Shown here in pieces: positions 47,979 through 60,739 of a stretch of 64,000 nt of DNA (position 1 is its first letter; every line of letters begins with the position of its first letter). A program made the position numbers and the translations under genes. Origin of the DNA: Haberlea rhodopensis. Lineage: Eukaryota > Streptophyta > Magnoliopsida > Lamiales > Gesneriaceae. The stretch is from the NCBI GenBank assembly GCA_907163345.1, contig CAJQUN010000023.1, forward strand, positions 7,636,598 to 7,700,597, read 5' to 3'. The notes under the pieces were generated by a model that worked only from the letters and a program-made list of their open reading frames with translations, searched no databases and was not told where the DNA came from.

Positions 47979-50097
47979 TGTAAGGACCGTAGTTCCTTAA
48001 GTGTGGATTAAAGGCATAAATAGAGCTAACATGCATCTAATGAATATAAAGTTCGTGTTGATGCCTTGAGCCGTTAGGATTACAGACCAAAAAAATTTTC
48101 CAAAAGGGATTAATTACATTCCTAACCAATTGAATGTTAATCATATAGCTTTACACTACTCCTAGAGTAGAGACTATACAAAAGAATTAGGCCTGCTACA
48201 TCAAAAGCACTCCTCACAAGCTCACCGCATCAACCCGCCTTAGCCCGTCCGCCCAAAAGTACCTACAGGAACATCCTCAAAGCCATGAGCATGGATATAA
48301 ATCATATTCACAATAATATGATTGTAATTTAAATGCATAAACCGTAAATACGAATCACTTCCTGTATTTAATACATTTAAAGCTCCATTTGGTTGTCCCT
48401 GTACCACAATCATAATCAATGGATTATAATACCAATAAGTATGTCATGACATGCATCCATTCCATGTATACCGTGTTCGATTCCCAAGTCTTATTATATC
48501 AGTGACATAATACCCCTCGCGTTAACATGACAACGAAAATACCCCTCGCTTAGACAATACCAGCGGCACTAATATCCCTACTATAAATATGACAGCGGTC
48601 GTGTTCTTCGCTTCATATTAGCGGCAAATATTCTCTCATCGCTACGGTATGACAGCGGCAAGTATTCACATCGCTACGCCACTGGCGGCAAGTATTCTCC
48701 ATCACTAGAATATAATCTCGACTCACAATCACATGCACCAATGCATCCAATATACACATGCAACTACAATGCATGACCAATCCATGTATGCAATCCATGA
48801 TGCGTAACCAAGACCATGTATGCAACTACAATGCATAATTAATTCCATGTGTGCAACCATAGTGCATAATCAATTCAATGCGTAATAATACGTTTTATCG
48901 TCCGATGCCCGTACGTCTCACTACGTACCTTTGTACCAAAATGTGTTGTGTTGTGGACTTTATCTCCTAGGTTGTGTGGCCACCTGGGATGGTTCTACAC
49001 ATTCACACAAACCAATATTAGGAGCCAATAATAGTCCAATATCAAAAATTCCACAAAATTGCCCAAAAACACATTTTTTGTATCTCGCGATCGATCGCCA
49101 CAAGGGCCCGATCGATCGCGAGATCATTCTGCCCGCTACTGAATTTTTCTGACTTTGGCGATCGATCGCCACATTTGGCGCGATCGATCGCCAGCCTCAC
49201 CGATCGATCGCCCACATGTGGCGATCGATCGCCAAGCGTTATAATTTGCCACTGCGATCGATCGCTCCGTTTTGGGCGATCGATCGCTCCGTTTTGGGCG
49301 ATCGATCGCTCCGTTTTGGGCGATCGATCGCTCCGTTTTGGGCGATCGATCGCCGCGACCTGCAACATGAAAATCATCATTTTCCAACCTTAAACCTTCC
49401 CAATCCATTCCAACTCAAATTCCAACCCAACAACAACAACAAAACACCATAAACCTTCAATATACACTATAAAACAACCTAAAATCCAACATCCAACCAA
49501 TAACCATACCAACCCAAAACAAACCCAATTCCAAATAACAAATACCATTTCAAAACTAAACCAAACTCCATTAAAACACCAAGGAGGTATCCATACCTCT
49601 TGAGGACTCCAAATCTCACAATAAATCCCACAAACCAAGCTTTTGTAAGGATTTATCCTCCTCTTGTGAGCAATTTTTCAAAAATGGTAAGGGTTAGGGT
49701 TGGGGAGAGTGGATTGGGGATTTTGGTAAAGTGATGGTAGAGTGGGGGTAATGGGTTAAATGGGTTTAATTAAAATTGTACCCCCAACAATTACCATGAT
49801 GTATAAAATACTCCTACATGATATTTTAAAAGCATTTTACCAAAATGCATCAAAATCCCAATTAAAACCATGTTTTACCAAATAATTATCCATTACCATA
49901 ATCAACCATAATAACCCCCCCAATTTCCCAACATGCATAACATGCATCCCGAAATGCACAATCGGGTCACGCATACCATGTGACTAAGCATTTCACCAAG
50001 ATAATTAATTACAACACATATATTAATTATCACCATAAATAATCACATAAACATAATTAATGCCCAAATTACAATTAATTATTTCGGGGATATCACA
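47979..50097 (-). mobile_element. Solo LTR of the same gypsy family, full length (2119 bp)
   Basis: It begins TGTAAGGACCGTAG, ends GGGGATATCACA and is flanked by a perfect 5-bp repeat GATAA (47974-47978, 50098-50102). Both ends match the deletion derivative at 41759-43485, which fixes the orientation as minus. The central part, missing there, holds a palindrome cluster. No internal region is present, so it arose by LTR-LTR recombination. Confidence 0.9.
49088..49354. repeat. Eleven CGATCGATCG palindromes, the last five as a 22-bp minisatellite
   Basis: Copies lie near 49088, 49109, 49158, 49180, 49201, 49222, then at 49255, 49277, 49299, 49321 and 49343. The last five repeat exactly every 22 bases as CGATCGATCGCTCCGTTTTGGG. 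All lie within the solo LTR. Confidence 0.95.
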
Positions 50098-50102
50098 GAT
50101 AA

Positions 50103-52400
50103 ACTATATTATGTTTGGTGTAGTTGATAATATATGATATAGATTAATTTTATGTAAAATGACAAAAATACCCTTGTAGAGGTTTTGCACTTATTTCTAT
50201 TATTTTATTTTAATTAAATTTTAGTTAATCAAATTAAATTTATTTATTTAATTTAATAATAAAAAAATATTATAATGAATTAAATAGCATGTATAAAATA
50301 TTGCAAATATTATAATAAATAATACAAAATTAATTTGAACTTTTAAGTTAATATCAAATTATAATGAGTACATGTTAATCAAATGAAATTTATTTCGAAC
50401 CAATTCAATATAAAAACCAACTATAACATTTTCTAAACAAGTCTCATTGCATCATTAACAATGCAAAAATAGTTGATTGGCGATTATGAGTACATTAGAT
50501 AATGCCTCATTGGATTATTATGAAATGATCTATTAATTAGTCCATGTAAAATGACATTACTTTGTCGTCCAAGGTATTTACTATCTAATGGTCCTAATTA
50601 ACAAAACAAATACATATGAACATCATATCAACAAAACATTATGAACATAGTAAATACTACTAAGAACACCAAAAAGCATCACACTGTGTACAAAACAATA
50701 AGGTCCAAATACTCTTTCATTTCATATAATCTACACATCCATAGTTGCAAACACTTACTCCAGTACGTAAGTCAAAGTGAAACCAAAGATAAATTTGTTC
50801 TCGGCAATAACTTGAACCTAGTTAAATAACTTGAGCCTAGTTATTGGCTTGTCTTAGATACTATAACGGCATTACTAGATCATCTACAAATTAATGTCAA
50901 CTTAAGACATGGGACAATTATTGTTTGTTGTCTAACTAGACCTTAGATCGATGCCTTCAAATATAGCCACATTAATTTGATTCTTCTTGTCTTTTCGAAT
51001 CTTTAAATCTTCTTTTTCCATTAAAAATCAACACAATGTACACAGAAGTGATTGAGCAAACTTTGAGTTAATATTGAAAAGTTGGACAAAATTACCATAT
51101 GTTTCCTGATTTTTTTCTACCTGCAATAATATCTCAACACTATCTACATTTGCAGTTCTTGCATTCATAGCAAATCAACCAACCACAAATCAGATTCATT
51201 ACAAATCAACCAACTCTAAAACATCAATTTGAATCAGACACATCAATGATTTCAGCAAACACGTTGCGCCTCGCTGATACATCATTTAGTGGTGGTGGAT
51301 CATCCATGGGCACGACCACAACAATGATTTCAACAAACACGTTGCGCCTCGCTGATATCAACACCTATAAAAGTGAACAGAGCTACATTCAGAATACCAT
51401 ATCATATGGCTACATTGTTTGGACAAACAGTCAAATGAACACTTCCGGTCTGAGACTTTTTCCACATTTGCTAATAGCACCTAATGAAATGACCAAACAC
51501 TATATGGAATTCCATTGCGCATTTTCATAGTAAAAGCTAGAAAGATTGTAGTGACTAGATACATACAAAGCAAATGGAAATTTAAAATGTCACTACTAAA
51601 GAATCGGTAGTATACTTCACTCCTTGTTATTACTAACAATGTCAAATTGAATGTTACCAAATAGATAGTAGTAACGGTGGAGCATCATATTAAAAACTTA
51701 GAAGCAAAAGTGAAGTGCAGATACATGGACAAGTGCTGTGTAGATATGATGCAATGAAACTATTCCTGGAATTTGTTCAGGATTTTTGCATGGTTGAGAA
51801 CTTAGAAGCTGGGCATGGGCATGGATCAATGTGTATCCTACTGCCCAAAGTAACATAACCACAAACCTCTAACGATATGAAACTCAACTATTTAGCCAGA
51901 CAATATATCATATCTCTATAATAGAATCTGCTACACACGAGATTAGTTTATTTACATCTAAATTTGTAGGCTAAGAGCCATTTTCATAGATATGATCAAT
52001 TTTTTACACAACTGAAAAAGTTAGAGGCATGTGGCCGAACGATGTGTATTCCTACATGGCTACACAACTCCATCATACACGCAGATTCAATCTTTTATCT
52101 TTGTCCATGCAATTACTTGGTGAAGACAACTCCCAGAAATCCACAAACGAACTTCTTTAACCAGTAAATTATTCACAAATTTCGTCCACTAGTGCTCATC
52201 ATCACACAAATCAACTAAACCATCAATTTTTCAAACCAATCTCTCGAAATCCCATCAACTCAGGAGCAACAACCGCAAACAAAATTTGATATCAAATCAA
52301 CCATATATACAATTGCCAAACAAAAATCAGAGAGAATTAAATTAAAATCGAATAAAACCAAAACAAATTGTAAAATACAGATAATCCCATCAAGATTCCA
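50103..52400. other. Spacer, possibly the rest of a DNA transposon
   Basis: The sequences just outside the solo LTR (GTGCTTGGTTGCTGTGATAG at about 47900 and ATTATGTTTGGTGTAG at 50109) read together like the edge of one older repeat that the LTR entered. Within the spacer a 36-base word ATGATTTCA(G/A)CAAACACGTTG... occurs at 51246 and 51324, 78 bases apart; on the minus strand it keeps frame as SARRNVFVEII / SARRNVFAEII. No complete gene is seen. Confidence 0.35.
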
Positions 52401-52419
52401 CCAATTCATAGCCCAAGGA

Positions 52420-52590
52420 ATCACCTCCTCCACCAACCGCTTCACGACTTCGCATAACGTCACAACCGGTCGCGAGATTGAGTGATTGCTTGGCCTCCTC
52501 GAGCTTGGAGACAGTGCGACGAGGAGTGTGACATCGATGCCCTGCTGGGCGCATTGGTGGGCGATGTTGCTGGAGCCGCGAGTGATGAAT
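52420..52590 (-). pseudogene. Fragment of a 3-ketodihydrosphingosine reductase-like gene
   Basis: On the minus strand, across two frame changes, one reads ITRGSSNIAHQCAQQGIDVT, then LEEAKQSLNLATGCDV, then VVKRLVEEV. These match the NAD(P)-binding start of plant TSC10/KDSR proteins (normally TGGSSGIG, here TRGSSNIA). That family reduces 3-ketosphinganine in sphingolipid synthesis at the ER. The glycine motif is damaged, the frame is broken and the rest of the gene is absent, so this is a dead fragment. The assignment rests on about 45 residues. Confidence 0.55.
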
Positions 52591-52935
52591 ATGCTATTTG
52601 GATTCTTTCATTTTTGAAGTTTTTTGTTCACCGTTTCACACCTCTCTCCTTCGATCTGATTTTGGTGGGGGTGACGAAGGTCAAAAATGTTTTGTTGATG
52701 CACACAACTTCAAATGTTAAATTTTTCAATTTATAGTGAGATGGACATCATTTTTTCAAAAAAAGTTAGTCAATCCTTTGTTTATTTTTTTCACATTAAA
52801 TCACAGTAGCATGGTCATTTTTTAAAAAAAAATTGTTAAAATCAGCCATTTGAAATTTTTTCTATCAAATTAGGAAAAAATTGACCAACATGCTGATACC
52901 TGACACCGCCCCTTGGGCAATGTCAATAGAAACTA

Positions 52936-52936
<1 letters not shown>

Positions 52937-52994
<58 letters not shown>
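52937..52994. repeat. (TA)n microsatellite
   Basis: Uninterrupted TA dinucleotides for about 57 bases. Confidence 0.95.
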
Positions 52995-53000
<6 letters not shown>

Positions 53001-53402
53001 TCTTGCATTATATCTTGTGTATGGTGCTAATGTAATTAAGATGAATTGTGTTCAGTCGAAACCTAAAACATCAGCTAACACTTCTTGATCTCTACGTATA
53101 GACAAGTTAGAGCAACAATCTCTTATCCTACATCAAAATTTGATGTTTTTGAGGAGATCAATAGGACAGCCGGTTATGGCAATGGTTCAATAATATCTTT
53201 ATCGTCATCTACACCTACCTAGGCATATACTTCAAATGAGAGTCGAACACTCCATTTCTTCAGCTGCTGCAGACAGTCTCGAAATCCTGGAGTTTCTCAT
53301 TAGTTGTTCCTAGGTTGGCTCATGCATGCATTCCTCACATCTCAATTTCTCAACTAGTGACCTGAAAGTCACAAAAAAACTGTATTATTATGATAGAAGT
53401 TA
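52995..53402 (-). other. Probable 3' UTR and downstream region of the MATE gene
   Basis: No ORF. It directly follows the MATE stop codon on the minus strand. Confidence 0.35.
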
Positions 53403-56400
53403 TCAAAAATCCTTCCAAAACAACTTGAACAGCTCGGAACCGACCTTGGCCTCGTTGACGTGCAGGAACCACCACGGGCCCCTATGTGACAATACCCTGA
53501 AAGTAGGAGAAATGTAGTTTACAAATGGTTGTGCAAATTTTTTTATATTTTCTTCTTCAAGCCAATGAAATTCCTAGTACATCTAAAAATTTATTTGGCA
53601 TAATACAAGTAAAAACCAGAGTAAAACCTATAGAAGAATCTACTGTTCATTTGTTCTCCATATGCCCGTTCTCTTATGACATTTGGATGAAGTGCTATCA
53701 TTGGTTGGGTTTTCAAGTGGCTCTCAGCATAGATCCTAAAACTCATTTATTACAAAACAAGGCTTTATGGTTTCACAGCAGGAAAATGAAAGAGTGGGCT
53801 TCTATTTCGCACGCTGTTATTTGGACTTTGTGGTTGGGGATAATTTGTAACCAAATAGCTCGAACTCATTCATTTCCCATAATTGGGAAGCATGACAACC
53901 AGTGGGGCTAAGCCCCATGTGTCCATCAAACAACACATTTAACCTGATAAATCCAGCCACCATTCTCAGTCCCATGAAGAGAGTCAAGCCCGACCAAACA
54001 CCCGGAAGTCCGAAGATGGTAGGAGTACTTAGCAAATATGCAGAAGACACAGCCCCGACCACCATCTGCGTTTCACAACCATGTATGTATGTATATCAGA
54101 GCTTTGTTTTCCCATTTATCAAGCTTTATCACATAGTGTAAAGATTATCAAATAATCTTTTACCATTGAACGTGCTGCATAAGGGAAATCCGAAACACCA
54201 TAATGGAGTCCATCAAAGATAAAAGCTAGAGCATTTATAGGTTGGCTGGCACTGACAAACTGCACCATTTACATCAATATCATGTTAGGAGACATTGTTG
54301 TGTCTGCCTTAACGAGAATGCTTCCAGAAAGGCATGGATTTATTCACTTACCAAAACACAAGTTCTAACAATTCTTAGTACTTGTGCATCCTTCGTAAAA
54401 AGTTCGGCCAAAGAACTAAAAGAAACACCCAGAACCAGAGCTAAGAAAACACCTACGGCAAAACCTATCTAGAAACACAAAAATAAAGCTTAATCAGAGG
54501 AAAATGAAACCAATAATACAAGAAAACTTAAGCCGGCCTCAGAACATACTGAATAAGAAGACAAGTACCTTTAATACAAATTGTGTGAGATTCCTCACGG
54601 ATCTGTAATCATCTCTTGATATATAACTAGCAATCAAGGCCTGGGGGCAAAACCCATAATTCAGTCACAAATCCAGAAAATAAATAAAACATTGTTTAGC
54701 TGTTGGGAAAAGCACCTAACATAACTCTTTAAGAAATCATTTACGTTTGGCTCTCTACGAAAATAAATCAAAGTCAATATCAGAACATGCAAAGAAAACC
54801 TCTAATAGCTGCAAAACATCTATTTCATGTCCATTTCTTTTCACACAAAAAAAAACAATATTGTAGCACAATAACCACTACTTAAATGGTATGAGAATCG
54901 TCAACCTTAATGATATGAGAATCTAAAGTCTTGATCATGAAGCAGGACAAAAAAAAAACTAAACATCAAACTAATACAAGGAGGTGCTAATTTCTGTTGC
55001 TGGTCAAAACAGGAATTAAAAAAAAAAACTATGATTCTGGGGTTAAAGAATTGTACGTGGAGCTGTAACTAAAACTAGGTCTAGCAACTAACATAAGCCA
55101 TAGAAATCGTGTCAACTCAAAATGGTGCTATAAACTAGAATGCAATAAAATATTGTTTTTGCCCATGTATGAGAGAAGCAGTTCGGTAGAGGAAAAAGGG
55201 GGAAGAAATTCAGCCTGATAAATTTTCACTCTTTCCCCACCGTTGGAAGAAATTGTCCATACGGCAAAACAGTTTAATATTCCCCCGCATTTCCAGAAAA
55301 AGGCCTTCCTTGCTAATTCACCCAAAATCAAATACATGAAATGATCTACTAAGCCGTTCAAAATGTTACTTAGCAAAAATTGGGATTTAAAGACAGCATT
55401 GTAATAATTCTATAAAAGCGTGCCCACAATGTATACAAGTAGCCTATTGATCATACAACAAATCATATTGATGACAGGCAGTCAACTAGTCGGTACAGGG
55501 AACAAGCACTTTTTATACCGAATTAGTTCCACAAAAAATAAATGTGTATTTGAGCATTTATTTATAGCCATGTAGATTGACAAGGATAGATTGCTTGACT
55601 TAATGAGTTGGGAAAAAGATTAAAGCAATCTAGAAAACAAAAGACCAAAAAAGAGGGTAAAACCATAAGAATAACCTGAGCAGAAGTAGCAAGTGCATCT
55701 GTGAGAAGCGATACAGCAAGCCATACTTGTAAGCATATTTGATGAGCAGCCATTGCTATAGGGCCCTGGCGTGCAGCCATCGATGTACCAAGCGTCATAG
55801 TCAGCAGAACAGCAAGTGTTCTCCCAATAAGAAAACCACCTGATGATCCAGAAACATTCAAATGACATATCCCCTTGATATTTGAATGAGCAAAATATTA
55901 CAAAACTAGATATGGAGAGTGTATCTAGCAAATGAGATCTTTATTTGGCATTCCAAGCATAGATAAACACAGTCAATACCGGATTGAAATTTGTGGCGTC
56001 AGAATTATAGTGGTTGAACCTGACCGGAATGTCCAATGTGTTCAAAATTGCCATATTCCTCATAGCGATGACTTGAACAACAGAATGTATGATGTCAAGA
56101 CAAGGAAGTTAAGTATAGTTTCTTAAATGTGCTTGTTAGTTCCAAAAAATAAACTAGCATACAAGATAGTTCAAATACACATACAAGAACAAGAGAGAGA
56201 GAAAGAGGGACTATTTTTCAAATTTAGTAAAAAAGTTCAGGCACCTTACTACATCAATGCAGAAACTTTTTATATAGATATCAATTTTAACTGCAGTTTT
56301 AGCACTGGTATCTCATTAACCTCTGCATAGAATAGTCATACCACTGAGTCATAAAATTAGTCACATGATTTTTTAATACATTCCAGCTACATGAGTTTAA

Positions 56401-59400
56401 AATCATATAATCACAATCTAAGTGGCAAATGAACTTCGAAATGTTTAAAACATTAAAGACGGAATAAGTCTTGAGTAACTTATGTTGTGTATTTCCAAGT
56501 CTGTCGGTCAGCCATCATTGCAAAACCAAATAAAATTACAAGGATAGGACAAAATTATGTACCATGACCTCATGGTAAGCTTTAAAAGTTGACAACTCCG
56601 TAACTGATAAAAATTAGACAAACATTTGGGGGTAGGGGGGGAACTTCAGTCGACCAACTTCTGATAAAGTAGTATTAGAAATAAAGTCCTAAAGATAGAG
56701 AATTGAGTCTGCAATCAAAACACAATTATATAATCAATTTTAAGCATGCTCAGCAATCAGATGACAAGTGGAAATGCAGGTCTAAAATGGTAGCATGCTA
56801 CATTTTAGAGAATCGCTCCAATTTAAAACCTTAAAACAGATTATCTGCAGTCATTAGTTAGTACTATAGAGCTAAGTTTGAGCATGACTAGCTTGACCAC
56901 AGGCACCCACCTCCTGAAGGAAGTCAAAACCACTCATATCAACCAAATGAATCACTTCAAAATAAAATTTTCTAGGGAATGCATTTAAAATTTAGTTAAA
57001 AATGCACAAGAAAATGTTTACCCGATTTCAGATAATCACCAAACTGCAGTTCTCCAAGTTTTGGAGGCAACAGAACAGCTCTCTTATTCAGATTCCAAAT
57101 CATTGAAAAAGTAACAAGGTATCTAGACACAAGAAACATGAATATTAAATCTAGATATTCAAGTGAAGCAGATAATGAGGAACCCAGGAATAACAGAGGA
57201 GTTTAATAAAGCCCATAAATAGAAAATGAACACATACTGTGATATAACGGTTGAAATGGCAGCTCCATAAACACCCATCTGACAATAATAAATAAATAAT
57301 GGAAAGAGAAACACAGCTGTAAAATTTCCAAAACCTGCAGCAAAAAAGATAGTCGTTTATGAAAACTAATTTTAAAAGGACTCATTATGGAAATGAATTT
57401 GCTAAATCATAACTACAATATGATTGTCCAATCACAAACGATTTGATTTCCTAAGGGTAAAATTCACCCCAAAGAACGCAAGAATTTCGACTGTTCAATG
57501 CAAGTTTAACAGAGTCTTTTACACAAAACTAATTAGAAAAAACAGATTTTTTACATTGATTAATAATTCGATACTCGGCATAATGGGTCCTCGGTCCCCA
57601 CCACTATTTTAATATAGACATACAGGGAAAAAGGCCTTAACTTCTCAAACGTTGTATTTCCATATACATGAAACATATGAACTTAAGTTGCTCAGAGTAT
57701 TACAAACATTGAAGGCAACAGTGGCGTCCCGAAATACTTTATCATGAAGCATTATATACATAATTAATCATTCTTAGTAAGAAAATATTTCATTTAGTTC
57801 TCATCTAAAAATAAGACTAACTACATTATATACCTGTTTGAATACAGTTAAACTACAGTATAAAGGAACACTTGCCTAAACAAATCACAGGGGTCTTTGT
57901 ATCCTTGAAACCACGAAAAATGCCTTGAAGAGCCAAAGAAACAACAAATGCAGGAGCACCAAGAGCCCTAAGAAGAAGAAATCTTTGTGCTGGAATACGC
58001 ATAGAAGAGGCCTGCGATGGCAGTTAAAATTACAAAAAAATTACATGTAAATTCAAATGCCAAATGTGGCTGAAGCGTTCAGTAGAACGCCTCGTGGTGC
58101 TTAGTTAGAGCACAATGCTGACATAAGAACTTGGTGCAATTTTTTTGCCTTCCCTCCAAATAATCATTAATTTCATCAAATTCAAGCTTTTGTAGCACAA
58201 GAACAAATTGATCATCAAGCCCTACTAGCACATTATAGATTAAAAAATGAAAGATAAAAGTGATCATTCTTTTGAGAATCCTTCCTTCAAATAGCGCAAA
58301 ACACTTTAGGTTCGGGAGTAATACAAGTAAATGCTAAAATCCGTTGTCAAAATTTAAAATAATATACTTGTTGACTTGTTGTGTTTCAGTATACATGATT
58401 GTCATTATTATTTACATGTAAAAAAATTATAGTAGGGGTTAAATTTCAATATCGAAGACAAATTTACTAAGAAGTTTAAAAAAAATGTAAATGGACCACA
58501 ACAAATTTCTTTAAGTATAGTTGAGCATGGCTTATGTATTTTGAAGATCATTAAAATTTTAACTTCAAACAGAGCATAATAAAGAAAAGAGGTACATGTC
58601 ACCAATAATTTCGGATTTAACTTGGATGATGATAAAGTTAAATTCATCAAACTTTAGAAGACTACATATTTTGTCCTCCAAGTCTTAGCTACAAATAAAA
58701 AGTTGAATGATCTCCCCACTTCCAGGGGCAAAGGTAGAGATATCAAATATTTCACAATGCCCTTGGTTACAAAATCCAGACGGATGCCTTCAAGTCAAAA
58801 CCAAGGATTGATAATTTTTTTAACACAAAATAGAAGCAAAAGAATTAAGGCAATCAAACCCTACACAGTTAGTATATGGCCAATGATAACCACAAGACCA
58901 AAATAAGTCAACTTCTCAGGATAAGCAATGAAATGTAAGCAACAATCAATCAAGATGGCTAAGTAAATGCAAAAAGTACAATACAGCCAGGAAAAAATTA
59001 ACGGAAGGTGAAGAATTTTGAGATCCATAGAATTTCTAGAACTTTGGAACAGAAAAATGCATACTGGTGGTATGCCCATCAAACTTAGCAAAGGTCCAGA
59101 TCCCAGAGACAGGGCAATAGCTTCAAAGATGCCAATGCCAACAGCTAAAAGCAAAGCTGTGGACACGGAAGATAGCTGCAGCTTTTTTTCTGCATTGATA
59201 AAGGAAAGAAAAATTAAAGTTGAATTAGAAAACTAATGTCATCAAGAGAAACTTACATTCATTATTCAAAATATAAGAGCTTATCCAACAATTCCAAAGC
59301 TACCGGATGTGTAAAATCCGTTTGCATTCTTAGAAATATCTTCAGCCACAAAAGAAGTAGCAATGCTGAGGAGAGGGATATTGAAAAGCTTTGATACTAT

Positions 59401-60165
59401 ATTAAAAAGAGATATGGAGACACCAGCAGAGGCCAACTCCACGGAACCTAGATAAGAAACATGATAGTAAAATATGAGAGCAATGACTGCCAGAACCTGA
59501 TGGATAATAAGCAATGCAAACTAAAAAAAAAAAAAATGCATTCATATATTAACATCTAGTTGTAAAGTAGAATACAGCATTAGATCACACTCCCAAGAGT
59601 TTAATCAAAGAAAGCCAATTCTCTTCATCATGGAGCATGTCAAAAGTTTAAGAATTATATGGCGAGTAGGCACAAAATGCAAACATGCTATCAAATGCTG
59701 TTAATATTGAATGTTTCTTTCTATTAAGGTTGGATGAAAAATGAAACTGACAGTACTGCAAATAAACCCAGGAGAACTATAACTATGATTAAAGCTCATA
59801 ACAAATAACAAAATTGTTAATCATGATTTTAACTAGGGATTAATCTCATCGACCTTCAAGCAAACTCACAATAATCAAAGTTATGCCATTATTCAAAGTA
59901 GAAGTCTAATTAAATAAATCATGTCATAACTACGGGACAATGCAACCCAGAAGTCAGGTTGAATATCTAAGAATCAACCTTACCCAAATTTCCTATGAAT
60001 GCCGTCTCCATCAATTGTACCAGAGGTTCAATGGCCTGTCCCCCAATCGCTGGTAAAGAAAGCATTACAAGCTCATGCCTAACATCTTTTGACAGAGATG
60101 TACTGATGGGAGCTTCTCTCTCCTCAGCGTTAATGATCCCAGAAGAAGCAGTGCAGTTCAACTCA
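53403..60165 (-). CDS. DTX45: MATE transporter, DETOXIFICATION 45-like (plastid type), first exon not seen
   Basis: Twelve exons on the minus strand join in frame: 60165-59984, 59447-59304, 59189-59065, 58011-57876, 57334-57238, 57122-57022, 55839-55676, 54640-54569, 54468-54352, 54259-54164, 54065-53944, 53496-53403. They encode about 482 residues with MATE blocks ELVMLSLPAIGGQAIEPLVQ, LMETAFIGNLGSVELASAGV, FNIPLLSIATSFVAEDI, LQGIFRGFKDTKTPVICLG, AARQGPIAMAAHQICLQVW, FIFDGLHYGVSDFPYAA, MGLRMVAGF and RGPWWFLHVNEAK. MATE proteins export organic solutes in exchange for H+ or Na+; this subgroup, close to Arabidopsis DTX45, is annotated as chloroplastic. The first seen exon opens after an acceptor with no ATG, so an N-terminal transit-peptide exon lies further upstream. 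The intron after 57876 starts GC (AGGCAAGT). All visible exons are intact. Confidence 0.88.
53525..53911 (+). mobile_element. LINE fragment in the last MATE intron
   Basis: The plus strand keeps an open 128-codon frame containing ESTVHLFSICPFSYDIW and KEWASISHAVIWTLWLGI. This is the zinc-binding tail (zf-RVT) found after the reverse transcriptase of plant LINEs and their relatives. The reverse transcriptase itself is missing. It lies antisense within the intron 53497-53943. Confidence 0.65.
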
Positions 60166-60670
60166 CTGGAAACAAAGGATGAGAATAAAGATTAACAAAA
60201 AGATACATCATAAAAATTGTGTAAGCATCTGATCTATATGTTCTCTATATTGACAAGATGATCAATGGCATTTAGGCTCTTTATAGGTAAAGAAATTTAG
60301 CCCAAAATCATCAATAGGTGCCCCAGACTTCAGTATTCATAGAAACAAAGTAGTTCTGCATTCTTTTCATAAAAATAAATATCGCAGCTCCAAAAGAACG
60401 GACTATAATTTAAATAGGTAACCTTTTGCATCAGTTCCTACTTCTAGATGGACTTAATGCTAGACTTGATTAAAGTTAGAAGCTTTAGAGCTAGTAGTTA
60501 TCACCACTTATAAGAATATATCACAGATTTAGTTCCATCTAGATTGATATCTTAGATTGATATCTTTCTTTATATATCTGATTGTGTATATCTTTGTAAT
60601 TATCTTTTTGATGTATTTTGCACTATATATAATCAATAACATCCAAGGTGGATAAACAAAACTCTCCACA

Positions 60671-60681
60671 TGGTATCAGCC
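60671..60681 (+). other. Primer-binding site of the copia element
   Basis: TGGTATCAGCC complements the 3' end of plant initiator methionine tRNA with one mismatch to the usual TGGTATCAGAGC, and sits exactly at the proposed LTR end. Confidence 0.75.
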
Positions 60682-60739
60682 AGAAAATATTAACCCCAGC
60701 AATCCCTAGCCGCCGGCTCCTCCTCCTTCCGTCATCCTC

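Noticed and set aside
49042..49408. Overlapping frames rich in RSIA/DRSP repeats
   Set aside because: They are translations of the GATCGATC palindrome cluster in a solo LTR, open in several frames because the repeat lacks stops; not proteins.
55128..55376. 82-codon minus frame between MATE exons
   Set aside because: It sits in the intron 54641-55675; MATE sequence continues directly from 55676 to 54640 in frame.
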